The notes beneath the pieces were generated by a model that saw only the letters and a list, made by a program, of their open reading frames with translations, was not told the DNA's origin and made no database searches. The translations under genes were made by a program, and so were the position numbers. A stretch of 64,000 nt of DNA from assembly GCA_001247695.2 (NCBI GenBank), contig LGRX02035338.1, positions 24,560 to 88,559 on the forward strand. Direction: 5' to 3'. This document shows positions 52,977 through 63,738 of the stretch, piece after piece. The stretch's first letter is position 1. Each line of letters opens with the position of its first letter. This stretch comes from Cymbomonas tetramitiformis (lineage: Eukaryota; Chlorophyta; Pyramimonadophyceae; Pyramimonadales; Pyramimonadaceae).

Positions 52977-53527
52977 CAGTAATCGCTCACCTTTAAGAAA
53001 ACCGGAGATTTTGGGCCAGCCAGCCATTCCCGTCGACTTGGGTACCCCCCTTCCCCCGTCAGCGTCCGTCCTAAGAGAATCGCTAAGAATAAGGAATTTC
53101 GGATTTCGAGCCAGCCAGCTAATTTCTTAAACTCATCCACGTCCACGTAACTCAGCCCAGCAGCTTTCCTAAAATTTAGAGAGTCCACCACTGTTACCAA
53201 CTGTTGAACTGTACAGTATGGACCCAGAGAGCCGTGCGCAGCTCAAAGAATTGAAGCAAGGCTATGACGACGCGATTATTTCTGAAGCTGACTACTTAGA
53301 ACTTAAAGATATCGTGCTGAACGCTGTCAAGTCCAAAAATTCCCATTTTCATAGAATTTAAGAGAATCCACTCTCGGTGATCTGCCAGCAACCAAATTCC
53401 TTATTTTGGAGAATTTCCTTAGCAAAAAAGACCAGCCAGCTATTCTCGTCAACTTGGGTACCCCCCCTCCCCCAAAACGCTGGCTGCTTCCTTAACGTCG
53501 AGTTTCCTTAAAGGTGAGCGATTACTG
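52977..53527. mobile_element. Tc1/mariner-like MITE (551 bp) carrying a small ORF
   Basis: The left end CAGTAATCGCTCACCTT and the inverse at the right end (AAGGTGAGCGATTACTG) form inverted repeats flanked by TA (52975-52976, 53528-53529). TA duplication and CAGT ends fit Tc1/mariner. Inside, CAGCCAGC...GGTACCCCCC occurs near both ends in the same orientation (53017, 53430). A related, more divergent copy lies near 57430-57775. Confidence 0.8.
53218..53361 (+). CDS. 47-aa SHOCT-like small ORF inside the MITE
   Basis: ATG at 53218, TAA at 53359-53361. The peptide contains QLKELKQGYDDAIISEADYL followed by ELKDIVLNAV. This matches the SHOCT (short C-terminal) domain pattern: Leu-x-x-Leu, Tyr-Asp-x-Gly/Ala-Ile-Ile/Thr-x-Glu-Glu/Ala-Tyr/Phe, then Lys and hydrophobics. 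SHOCT is normally a C-terminal helical-hairpin domain of bacterial and some eukaryotic proteins; a free-standing copy in a transposon is odd. It may be the remnant of a captured C-terminal exon. Expression is not shown. Confidence 0.5.
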   Translation: MDPESRAQLKELKQGYDDAIISEADYLELKDIVLNAVKSKNSHFHRI

Positions 53528-53737
53528 TATATATGGCGTGCACGTGTACCGACAATGTACCATGTGTGAATTTAACAATTCACCATAACAAAAACGATCA
53601 TTGTATACAATTACATTTACCTATGTTTATCTATCATGCCTCATCGTCACTGGGATTCTCATCTCGGACAATCTGCTCAAAGAAGTCGGCTAGCGGATCC
53701 AAGACCACCGAGGTTTCCATGAAAGGATGCTTTCGAA

Positions 53738-54440
53738 TCACCACTTGAGAAGCAATCTCCTCGGCAAGCATGCAAACGGTTCTTTTCGATCGAATTCAGT
53801 GGCCGGATTCTCTGGGTCCAAGACGTAGAAACACTTTGAAACACTATCCGCTCCTATGATGGAATGCCTCGCACGCAAAGCGGCCGTTAAAGCTTTAGTT
53901 GGCTTCTTGAGCCACGAAACCTTGACAAACACGTACGGTCTTCCTCCAAGCTCCACTCGATAGATGTCATCCACCCGGCCAAACCTGGAATACAAGCATC
54001 ACCCCCTCCCGACATCAAGCACGTATGCACCATCACATCGATATCAAATCAGTCTCGCACCGCTTGGCTCGTGCATGTTCGGCCCGCACACTACTGCACA
54101 CTGGTACATGTGCACCCAAGACGTACCCGGTATGAAGACATGCATGACGGGTAAACATGCACCCACACGTTCCCATGTTAGGTGTGTATGTACCGAGGGT
54201 GTGCGGGTACTGGCGGTACATGATTGTGTACTCACCGGTCCGTTTTTTTCCTTTGTTCGCTCGCGACCTTTCGTCCTCACCCTCTCGACGTAAAAAGATC
54301 GGAAGTAACATTGCACTATCTTGAACTTTTTGTCCATGGATGCGGTCCGGAACTTCATCATACCCACTTGCACTCGATTGAACTTGCGGCATCGAGGAGG
54401 GCAACCTTCGAGTAGAGCGCGCTCATACTCTGTATGTGTA
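53738..54440 (-). pseudogene. C-terminal fragment of a transposase-like gene
   Basis: Two minus-strand exons seem present. About 54440-54290 encodes FNRVQVGMMKFRTASMDKKF and VQCYFRSFYVERV. About 53995-53738 encodes FGRVDDIYRVELGGRPYVFV followed by KVSWLKKP and CFYVLDPENPATEFDRKEPF. The pattern (short strand, GR-V-D-I, VF-K-SWL, then FYV-DP) is like the C-terminal ends of CACTA/TNP2-type transposases. The intron between them contains the GTACATG motif cluster. The N-terminal catalytic part is absent. Family assignment is tentative. Confidence 0.4.
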
Positions 54441-54445
54441 TTGTC

Positions 54446-55809
54446 TTCCCAACCATAGGTGGACACGTATCTGCGCATGATTATTGAGAAGCGGATCTCA
54501 CTAAAGGAGGGAGCAATATGATCAGCCAGTTCAAGAAGGAACGCATGGTACAGAAGCATTTGGTGTCCGCGGCAGGGTTGGAAACCTGGGACCAATTCAA
54601 GATGGAGTTCACCACATACCGGAGCTCTCAAGAGAAAATCGAGTCCTTGATCGGCTGCTGGCAATCCGCGAAGGGGGGAGCGCGCCAGTGGGGGGAAGGG
54701 GAAGTTCCGCTAGCGATTTTCAATTACGTCGAGAACGCGCGGGCAAACCTCAAAGAAGCGAAGCAGCCAAGCGTGACTTACATTGAAGGCTTGCAACAGG
54801 TCGAGGTGCTCGTCGACGTCAAACTGCATCGGGAGGCGCGGACTGATGGGCCGCAGCCTACGGTTCAAGGAGATGGGGTTTGCATAACGACGAGCCCACA
54901 CATCTGGAGGACGTGACGATGTACCCTCGTTGGAAGATCCTCAAGGGCGCCATGGACGATTTGAAGGACATCCCGAGACTGCCCTACACGGGGGCGATCA
55001 TCGACGGCAATTACGCGCTCGACAAGGAGAAGACTCCCGACGCGATGACCAAGTAGGAGACCGTGCAAAACTTCCTGGAGAATTTCAACTCCAAGATCAC
55101 CTCCCCGGCATGGACAGTCGCTTTCTTTTGCGGTTTCGTCCAACAAACCGATTTTCTGGAGGTGATTGACAGTTACTGCTCCGGCCGCGCGGAGCGGTTC
55201 TTCTCACTGGCACAAGGCGAGCGTGCACATGAACCCCACCAAGACCGTACGCTTCAATGACCTTGAATGTGGGGTCTTGGGGTACCATGTAAAGATCGGT
55301 GCTGCGGAGGAGACTTTCAAAAAACCGCAGTGGATGTACAACTTTGAGCTGGACGCAGCATCACATGCTGAACGTTACAGCCGCGCGTCACTTATGCGCG
55401 GCTTCCCGGTCGTTCACCGGATGTTCAAACGCGACGGCAAAGTCGTCAATAACCATCAGAAACCCCAAGCGCTGTTAAAGGAGCTAATTCAGGTTCACAT
55501 GCTCGGTGATAATCCGGGCAAGGTGGATGACGACGGCCATCCACTCAACTGGATTCTGGACGGTTGCTGCGGCGTCGGCTCAACCTCCATGACCGCCTTG
55601 AGGTGTGGTTTAAACGCGATCGGTTTCGACCAGGACCAGTACATGGTCAGCTCTGCGCGCAGCAACGGCTGCAAAATTTTAACGACGAGCCGGATGCCGA
55701 TGCCGAGACGAAGCCAATAGAGAAGAAGAAATCGAGGAAGGGGAAGGAAGCGAAGGAAGAAGACGAGTCTGAGGAAGAAGACGTAGAAGCAGGGACCGCA
55801 GCCGCTTAA
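54446..55809 (+). pseudogene. Decayed copy of the beta-class DNA methyltransferase gene
   Basis: Homologous along its length to 60250-58787 (minus strand). It starts abruptly at 54446 (VDTYLRMIIEKRISLKEG), where the better copy continues upstream. It has a frameshift before MISQFKKERMVQKHLVSAAG, another near 54880, a TAG in place of a sense codon after DAMTK (55054-55056), and a further frame change near 55200. The C-terminal part (55166-55720) still encodes NNHQKPQALLKELIQVHML (motif X) and WILDGCCGVGSTSMTALRCG (motif I). It is not functional. Confidence 0.85.
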
Positions 55810-56107
55810 ACGAAGTGTGTTGAATAAATTAGCAGGATTTGTCGACCGCCCTGATTGATAGTATCAGTCATGCCTCGACGGTATAGGGTGAAAAGTACTC
55901 TGCTCGTAAAAATTTGAATAAAGAATGATACATGTATGCATATTTCGGTGTTTTCATTGTACGCATACTGCACTTTTCTAGCTTGTTGCCTTTATGTATC
56001 CCTATTTCGCGCATAAATATCACCAAACCCTGATTTTTTATGATATATATATATATATATCCAAAAATGATATATGATAATGTCATTTTCATCGAATAGT
56101 GTGTTTT
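55810..56107. repeat. 3' flank of the methyltransferase gene, plus-strand copy
   Basis: Matches the reverse complement of 58519-58786, starting with the AATAAATTAG poly(A)-like signal and ending GAATAGTGTGTTTT. The homology thus covers gene 3' ends plus about 300 bp in a tail-to-tail inverted pair. Confidence 0.9.
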
Positions 56108-58518
56108 TATACGGTTTCGGGTTTGTAGGGGTTTCGTAAGGGAATTTCAATTAAATCTTATTAAAGCATCAGAGGAGGGCTCTGATATTCATTGTCGCCC
56201 TCCCGATCATCCCATAACTTGATCCTGGGGGCGATACGCATGCCACGTCAAAACATTACACGATCGATTCTTGAATCAAAATTTTGTAAAATCGCCCGCA
56301 CGATCGACGCATCAGTTTATCGTGGGTGCGATACACATGCAACGTCAAATATGACATGTCCGGGTAGTGAATCAAGAAATGGCGAAACGCCCCCACGATC
56401 GCACCAGTGGCAACTGTCATTTCATCGTGGGGGCGATACATACGCTACGTGTACTTTTCCACGATCGTCAATCGACAATTCGTATTCCTAATGTATGTCG
56501 GTGTCCGTTCATGAAATTTTCAGACATGAAAATATGTTTAACTGTATTAAAGGCGAGCATTCGCCCGTAGACTCCTCACATGTTTGCCGCTTCCGAGTGG
56601 CGTTTTTCGAAAAGGGATGCCTCCTCCTCCTTACCTTGTGGATGTATTGGAGTATTGCCATGGCTCGTGAGCCTTGGCGACATGGCAAGTAACTTTTGCA
56701 CCAACGAATATGGAGCATGCAACATAAGTACATAACGCTAGCGGGGCAGAGCTCCGAGTTCGTCGATAAATGGAATATATTAACTGAAAAAACGAACAGA
56801 GATCCTAGCGTGCTGCAGGCAAGTGCCGGTGGGGTTGGAAGGAATGCGAGGAATGCGCCAACACATACCAGCACTGTCGTTAAGAAAAGGCGCCTTGAAC
56901 AGATTGCGCGAAGGAGGCAAGCTCGCTTTAGGAAGCGTTTCAACATGGGCAAGGACGCGGTGGAGGTCTCTGCGCCTCAACCACGGAGATGATCGACGAT
57001 GGATCCCTCTTGCGCCACAACAGCCTCTGCAGGAGCCTCGGCGGTGGGACAGTCTGTGCAATATATATAGGGACGACTAGGGGGTTGACGTTTTGTTGGC
57101 TTGGGGTGGGCCTGAGGTGCGCCTTAGCCGGATCCGGTTAATGGTGTGTCAGATGTGGAACTAACCATGATTTGTGAGGACACAGGGTGGGTTGAGCCAC
57201 GAAGAGACCAGGACTGCCGATCTCTGGGGCTAACGGTGTGAGCAGGTTGAGCTATGCCGGATCGGTATGCGATTGGCTGACGGTGTGCAAGAGCTAAAGC
57301 CCACGATGTGCTTGCGCGGGCGGGCGGGCAGAGCTACGCAAGAGCCGGGGACGGATATCATTTTGCAGGATGTAAGCTGGCGGTATCGTGGCTCAGGTGA
57401 CATGGGCTGAGCTACATTAATCACTCAGTAATAAGAAAACCCGATAAGAAAGTAGCCAGCTTTGATGGGGGGGGTACCCGATTTGGCGAATATTGCTGGC
57501 TGGCTTTTTTGAGTTATGAAATATTGGGTTGATAAGAAATACGGGCGCTGGTGCCGTATTCCTTATTGGTGCGCCGCAGGCGGAATGTTTTTAAGAATGT
57601 CGCATTTTCATGATTTTAACACTGAAATTAAAAAAGAAATTGCTGGCTGATTGAATCAAAATGGCCCACTATTCTTGGCGGTTTTCATAGACGCTGGCAC
57701 GGGGGGTACCCAAGTTGGCGTATATTGCTAGCTGGCCCCAAATCTCCGGTTTTCTTAACACTGGGTGATTACTGTATGCAGGAGCCAGGGTTAACTGTGT
57801 TTTGCAAATGATGGGATGGGTTGAGCATTGCTGCATGGAGCTAGGTATGGCTGCCAGTGTGCCACTTTCGTAGCACTATTGTTGAATCTGTGCATTTTGT
57901 GCGCATTCTCTAGTGGTGCGTGTGCTGACTTGCACGTGGTGTGGTTCGCAGGTAGATGCGTTCTTGTCATTTTGGCTGAGTGTGGCACACGGTGTTGCTC
58001 CGAATCAATGCGCATTTTGCCTTCCTTGTACATATAATCCTTGCTCACCCTTAGCAAACTTGTTACTTTGCCAAAACCCTAGGTTACCTGGTGCATTTGA
58101 CTATCTCCGTGACGAATATAATTATTTCATTTTATTTATATCCATATTTATATTAGGTTGTTACATACGAGTTGTTGCTAGATGCGAGTTGTTGCTACAA
58201 CATATATAGGTTATATATATATATATATATATATAGGGTTATATATGTTATATATATGTGTGTGTGTGTGTGTGTGTTATATGTTATGTATATAGGTTAT
58301 ATATGTTATGAATATAACCTATATATCATATATGGGGGTCACTTCTCCGTGACTGCTCCCAAAGCCATCAACATGGTCTTCAATCTGGTTTTTGCTTTCT
58401 ACTTGACAACTACAATCTCCAAATCTGGTTTGCTTGCACAGAGCTTTTCAGTAGTTTATGGCTACTATCTCACAGTCCTTGTGGGAGGACCAGATTTGAA
58501 CGTGGTCCTCCCACAAAA
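56108..58518. other. Spacer between the inverted methyltransferase gene copies
   Basis: Holds a roughly 100-bp repeat with CGTGGGGGCGATACATACGC-type cores (56227, 56330, 56426). A 98-codon plus-strand open stretch (56696-56992) has a basic end (KKRRLEQIARRRQARFRKRF) and an internal QSSEFVDKWNILTEKTNRDP, perhaps a transposase tail. A probable second Tc1-like MITE lies at about 57430-57775 (GGTACCC and CAGTAATC ends). A (TA)n/(TG)n tract is at 58209-58280. 57070-57430 is G/C-rich without a gene. Confidence 0.5.
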
Positions 58519-58786
58519 CACACTATTCGATGATAATGACATTATCATATGTCATTTTTGGATTTATATATATTTCATAAAAATCAGGGTTTAGTGATAT
58601 TTATGCGCGAAATAGGGATACATAAAGGCAAGCTAGAAAAGTGCAGTATGCGTACAATGAAAACATCGAAATATGCATACATGTGTCATTCTTTATTCAA
58701 ATGTTTACGAGCAGAGTACTTTTCACCCTATACCGTCGAGGCATGACTGATACTATCAGTCAGGGCGGTCGACAAATCCTACTAAT
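58519..58786. repeat. 3' flank of the methyltransferase gene, minus-strand copy
   Basis: Inverted counterpart of 55810-56107. Confidence 0.9.
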
Positions 58787-60298
58787 TTATTCATCATTCT
58801 CATCTGGCTCATCTTCTTCTAACTCTTCTTCCTCAGATTCGACAGTGGCTGCTTCCTTCCCCTTCGTCGTCGGTTCACTCTTCTGTTTTGGCCTTGTCTC
58901 GGCATCCTGATCGGGCTCGGCGTGGAAATTGATAAGCCGTTGCTGCGCAGAGCTGACCATGAACTGGTCGTGGTCGAAGCCGATCGCGTTCATACCACAC
59001 CTCATGGCGGCCATGGACGTCGAGCCGACGCCGCAGCAAGCGTCGAGAATCCAGTTGAGTGGATGGCCGTCATCATCCACCTTGCCCGGATTGTCACCGA
59101 GCATGTGGCACTGGATCAGCTCCATCAACAGTGCTAGGGGTTTCTGATGGTTATTCACGACTTTGCCGTTGCGTTTGTACATCTGGTGCACAACCGGGAA
59201 GCCGCGCAAGAGTGACGCGCGGCTCAGACGTTCACCGTCCCCAAAATCAAAGTTGAACATCCACTCCGGCTTTTTAGAAGACTCCCCCTGGGCATCGCTC
59301 TTTACATGGTACCCCAGGACGCCACATTCAACGTCATTGTAGCGTACGGACTTGTTGGGGTTCATGTGCACGTTCTGCTTGTGCCAGAAGAACCGCTCCG
59401 CGCGGCCGGAGCAGTAATTGTCAATCACCTCCAGGAAATCGTTTTGTTGGAGGAAACCGCAAAAGATAGCGACTGTCCATGCCGGGGCGGTGGTCTTGGC
59501 GTTGAAAGACTCCAGGAACGGTTGCACCTCGCCCTTGGTCATCGCGTCGGGAGTCTTCTCCTTGTCAAGGGCGTAATTGCAGTCGATGATCGTCCCCGTG
59601 AAGGGCAGCCTCGGGATGTCCTTCAAATCGTTCATGCTGCCCTTGACGATCTTCCAACGAGGGAGCATTGGCACGCGTCCGTCTGATGTGTGGGCTCGTC
59701 GTCCTCCAGGCCTGCCTCTCCTGCAACCTTAGGCTGCGGCCCGTCAGTCCGCGCCTCCCGATAGAGTTTGATGTCGACTTTCACCTCGATCTGTTGCAAG
59801 CCTAGGATGTGAGCCGCGCTTGGCGCCTGCGCTTCTTTGAGATTTGCCCGCGCGTTCTCGACGTAATTGAAGATCGCGTGCGGAACTTCCCCAGACCCCC
59901 CCCCGGCGCGCTCCCCCCTGAGTTGAAGGTAAGCAGCCGATCAACGACTCGATTTTCTCTTGGGAGCTCCAGTAGGGGGTGAACTCGTCCTTGAATTCGT
60001 CCCATGTTTGCAATCCCGCCGCGGACACCAAGTGCTTCTGCACCATGCGTTCCTTCTTGAACTGGCTTATCATCTGGCCCCCCTCTTTTACTGAGATCTC
60101 CTTGTCAATAATCAGGCGCAGATACGTGTCCACCTTGTCGAACTCCGCATCCCCCGCCAAGCCGCCCAAGTTAATCCAGAACGTCATACCCATGGATTTG
60201 GCATTGTGGAGAAACTGAGCTTCTTCCACCAAAATGCCTGCCCCTCTAGACGAGCCCGCTCCGTGGTCCCCGCCTCCTCGTTGCACCTCGTCTTCCAT
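58787..60298 (-). CDS. Beta-class (N6/N4-type) DNA methyltransferase exon, probably two frameshifts
   Basis: This is the exon after the 100-bp intron. From 60298 it reads MEDEVQRGGGDHGAG, MTFWINLGGLAGDAEFDKVD and MISQFKKERMVQKHLVSAAG, then the frame changes at a run of nine C (about 59906-59914) and again near 59680. From 59674 the last 295 aa form the methyltransferase: TIIDCNYAL (residues 28-36) at the place of motif IV, where DPPY is usual; HQKPLALLMELI (176-187, motif X); WILDACCGVGSTS (208-220, motif I); and NAIGFDHDQF (229-238). Motif order IV-X-I is that of beta-class enzymes. The C-terminus is Lys/Glu-rich (EEEELEEDEPDENDE). The C-run frameshift could be a sequencing error. Loss of the NPPY/DPPY prolines makes catalysis doubtful. 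AATAAA overlaps the stop. Confidence 0.75.
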
Positions 60299-60398
60299 CT
60301 GTAAGTAAAAAAAAACATTTTTAGCATGTCTTAAAATATAGAAAAGGATGCTTTGGGAGGGAGAACACTGTTTGAAGCAGAAGTAAAAAGTAATTTAC
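60299..60398 (-). other. 100-bp spliceosomal intron
   Basis: Donor CAG|GTAAAT at 60398 and acceptor TTTACTTACAG ending at 60299. Both flanking exons are in phase 0. The TTTTTTTT run supplies a pyrimidine tract. Confidence 0.8.
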
Positions 60399-61739
60399 CT
60401 GTCGGTTGGAGGTGGCCTTTTTGCCAGCTTTCTTGGAGGGTCCGCTAGCGGGCGAAGATGAGGCCTTGCGCTTTTTGGTCTTCGAAGCCAAAGGGGTTTT
60501 CATGCCCTTCAGGTCAAACTTTCTGTAAGCCTCCATGATGCTAACGCAGAGGTCCCACGTCTGCGGCCGGAAATTGGCAATTGTCCAGTGCATGAAGTAG
60601 TGGTTGATTTGCGTGCTGCCGAACACAGAATGCTTGGACATCGCTACTTGCTTCACATGCGTCTTCATCGACTGGTTCAAGTGAGACATTACGGGGTACC
60701 AATCTGTGACCCGATCGAGGTGAGCGTTGATGTCATCGTCCAGCACCGTCACCGTCACCTCTACCTCAGGGAGTGCCTCAGGGTCTCCCTCGTGCTCAAA
60801 CGTCTCCCGCTTCTCGATGTACTGGAATCCCTTGGGATATTTCTCGGGATCCGGGAGTGAAAATCCATGCTCTGATTCGAACCTCGCCATTTTTTCCACC
60901 AGCCCTCCGGCCTGGTAATGCCCAGGTTGATAAGGGATACCCCCTTCGGTGTCCTCGGGGACGCTGGCGACGAACTCGGAGATCAACGCTTCTCGGTAAA
61001 CGGTGTACACGACCCCATGCTTTTCGAAAAGGGTCGAACGGAGCCCTTGCATGAACTGAGTGTTGTCTTTGCCTTTCTGCTTCTGATCGATCTGGTTCTG
61101 CATCTCGCCTAAGAACCGAATCATGTCAGGCGTGAGACCGATGTAGATCTTGCTCTCGAAGAACTGGAAAGCTACCTCCAACGGAATTTCCTCGTGACAC
61201 TCGTCGGTGGCTTGATAACAGTGCTGGTGCCCACAAACCTTGCCTCTGTATTCTCCCCTCAGAGCTTTTTTCAGGGAGAATTCGGCACGGGTTTTGACAT
61301 CGTCGATCGCAACGAGACCCGCATTGAAAGGGGCCCACGGGTTCTCCTTCCTGCCGGACTTGATCTCGTTCACCCAGCCCCTCTCTTGATCCCGGCAGGC
61401 CTCGTACCCCTTCGCGTGGTACAGGCATTCAATGGGGAGACGAAACACACTCCCTTGCTCCGCCGCCTCGTCGAAATCCATCGGATTCGGCCACCGGTGC
61501 TCCATCTCGATTTTCTTGCACAGCTCAGCTTTCTCCTCATATTCTAACTTTGCTGCATGCTCCACTTTCAGCTTAGCGTGCCACCCATGTGCAGCCTCCT
61601 CGGCTGCCTTCCTTGCCTCAGATGGGGTGGCCACTTGAGACATATCCACATTAGCGCCCGCTCCAGTAAACACTCTGGAGCCACCAGGTCCTTCAAGGGC
61701 GCGTTTGGCAGCAAGCTCCACTGCCGTTCTCCTGGCAGC
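60399..61739 (-). CDS. Large N-terminal exon of the methyltransferase gene, 447 aa, unrecognised
   Basis: Starts after a good acceptor (TTTCGTCTTGTCCCAG|GCT at 61740); an ATG at 61763 inside the upstream repeat array would alternatively add eight residues. It contains AEEAAHGWHAKLKVEHAAKL, a helical charged segment, VCGHQHCYQATDECHEE with Cys/His residues that could bind metal, YIGLTPDMIRFLGEMQNQID, and a basic end KKRKASSSPASGPSKKAGKK. It is joined in phase 0 to the methyltransferase exon. The layout (large novel N-terminus, Lys-rich linker, methyltransferase) and the duplicated copy suggest a mobile or multicopy gene; no known family was recognised. Confidence 0.65.
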
Positions 61740-61756
61740 CTGGGACAAGACGAAAC

Positions 61757-62215
61757 TGTTCATTGGCTAATGAACGCCTTCCGCCCCGGTACAGGGTGGC
61801 TCAAGGCGCGCGTTTCGAGGCGGAAAGCGTGCATTAGCTAATGAACGCCTTCCGCCCCGGTACAGGCTCAAGGCGCGCGTTTCGAGGCGGAAAGCGTTCA
61901 TTAGCTAATGAACGCCTTCCGCCCCGGTCCAGGCTCAAGGCGCGCGTTTCGAGGCGGAAAGCGTTCATTAGCTAATGAACGCCTTCCGCCCCGGTACAGG
62001 CTCAAGGCGCGCGTTTCGAGGCGGAAAGCGTTCATTAGCTAATGAACACCTTCCGCCCAGGGACAGGCTCAAGGCGCGCGTTTCGAGGCGGAAAGCGTTC
62101 ATTAGCTAATGAACGCCTTCCGCCCCGGTACAGGCTCAAGGCGCGCGTTTCGAGGCGGAAAGCGTTCATTAGCTAATGAACGCCTTCCGCCCCGGTACAG
62201 GCTCAAGGCGCGAAC
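61757..62215. repeat. 67-bp tandem repeat array with a palindromic core (left array)
   Basis: About seven units of 67 bp, each with the palindrome TTCATTAGCTAATGAA (first at 61759, then about 61830, 61897, 61964, 62031, 62098 and 62165) plus GCCTTCCGCCCCGGTACAGG and GCGCGCGTTTCGAGGCGGAA, which is itself partly inverted (CGCCTTCCGCC/GGCGGAAAGCG). It lies between a splice-donor-like GTACGT (62230) and the acceptor at 61740, so it probably fills an intron. Confidence 0.9.
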
Positions 62216-62230
62216 GTAGTAGGTACGTAC

Positions 62231-62750
62231 CGTCATCGGTCCTTGGCGCTGGCCTCTTGCTTTGCCATAAAGGAGCTGTAATCGACGCTTTCCACGCCGT
62301 GTTTACATAGCTCGCTATAAAGAATTCCTTGCTTTTTCCTTCTTGTTCTGCCCTACTTCTCAAACTTTGATAAGCCGAAAGCCGATTCGTGTGCCTTGGA
62401 AGGCTCAGGGCTTCCTCAAAGTTTGCGCTGTCCAGTTCGATTACAGTAAGCTTGTTGTTCCTAAGAGCGACGAAATACAGAATTGGAGTCTGGCCTTCAA
62501 TTATACTATACGCTACGCGTTTTTCCGGAAGAAGGCTACCGTCTGCATTTACAGTCGGAGAGGTGTTTTGGGGAAAATTGTAAAACATTTCTTCAGTCTT
62601 CTCGTTTGGGTCATCTGAGTGGATTACTATTTGCAAGGTGTCTGCAGGATTGTCGGTTTGAAGCGTTCTAACAATGCTCCACTTGTTGCCAAGATATTGC
62701 TGAAAAATATGATGTTCCCTCAGTGCTTGAAATGTTTCTGCTGTCGCCAT
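62231..62750 (-). CDS. Unrecognised gene, first exon (about 173 aa)
   Basis: ATG at 62748-62750 (MATAETFQALREHHIFQQYL). Mixed alpha/beta composition with KWSIVRTLQTDN, VAYSIIEGQTPILYFVALRN and NKLTVIELDSANFEEALSLP. The frame would run through the repeat array to a stop inside the palindrome, but a donor GACG|GTACGT at 62230 suggests splicing instead. A join to the exon at 61739 would need a phase adjustment, so it is not established that both belong to one gene. No family recognised. Confidence 0.5.
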
Positions 62751-63074
62751 ACTGAAATGAGAGAAATTGGCTGTCAACTGTGAAAGGGGTGTGTGTGAAG
62801 GAACTTTGAAAAAGTGATGTAACTTTAGCAAAATATTGTAGGTCATTTCTGTCGGCTAAAAATGACATGTCAAATATCGATGACAATTTTTGTCAGAAAT
62901 GACATTTGCTGTCGCTTCCTGATTCGGTCTGTTCAGATCAAGGATATGATTTAAAGATATCCTGGTGTCATTTGCGCTGAAATCGAGAATCGATCGATCC
63001 AAAAAGATAGAAATTCTCCGTTGACTCGCAAGTCCATATCATTTTCAGAACGTAATAAACGGCTTCATAAGCTA
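62751..63074. promoter_or_regulatory. Divergent intergenic region
   Basis: 324 bp separate the divergently oriented ATGs at 62750 and 63075. It contains inverted ATGACATGTCA-like words (TGACATGTCAAATATCGATGACA) and CGAATCGATCGATC. A bidirectional promoter is plausible; no TATA box was assigned. Confidence 0.4.
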
Positions 63075-63719
63075 ATGACGGCTAATTTTGACGAAAATAT
63101 GTTTTCTATTCCTTTTGATGAGGGTTGCGAGATTATCTGCAAACCGTGCCCGGGAATAGTTATTGAAGATTCTATGGAAATAGGGGCTAACTTCTTTGAT
63201 CATGAGCCAATTCCAAGCATGGCCCCGAGCGCAAATACGCAATTGGTCCTTTGGAACGCGCCTTTGACGTCTAGATCGGAAGTTAGCTCTAATTCTTCAC
63301 GCGTTTCCGGGACACGCGCTTTGCGCGAAATTGACTTACAAGAGATAAAAAGCAGACTTGATACAGAATTTTCAGAGACAAGTTTAGACTTGCTTAATGA
63401 AGACCCTCTTCGGTGTTTAAACGGTGAAGTAAACAAGCAGATTGTTGTGCGCAAACGGCGTACGAATTCGACATACGTAATTAGTGTCAAGCAGCGACGT
63501 TTGCAGGCTGGCAGTATATCAATGGCAGAAACCATTAAGTGCAATTGCAAGTCGCACTGCTGCCTATCTTTCTCATCGGCAGATATTAAGTCTTTTCGCG
63601 AAAATATTTTCAGCATGTCTCAAAAAGATAGGAAGGAATACTTCGTGAAAGACTTGCTAAAAAACAGCTTACGATCTGAAGACAAATTCGACTTCAAATA
63701 CTTTTTGGCCAAGAAGCAG
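63075..63719 (+). CDS. Unrecognised gene, exon with a Cys-cluster (215 aa)
   Basis: First in-frame ATG at 63075 (the frame is open upstream to 62955). The exon ends CAG|GTATGT at 63720 in phase 0, a strong donor. Residues include MTANFDENMFSIPFDEGCEI and SRVSGTRALREIDLQEIKSR, then near the end KCNCKSHCCLSFSSADIKSF followed by MSQKDRKEYFVKDLL. The CxC-x3-CC pattern followed by an R/K-rich helix and a LL helix resembles a Cys module seen near the N-terminus of some large transposase-like eukaryotic proteins, but this is only an impression. The next exon lies beyond the window. Confidence 0.5.
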
Positions 63720-63738
63720 GTATGTTTATTTTTGAACT

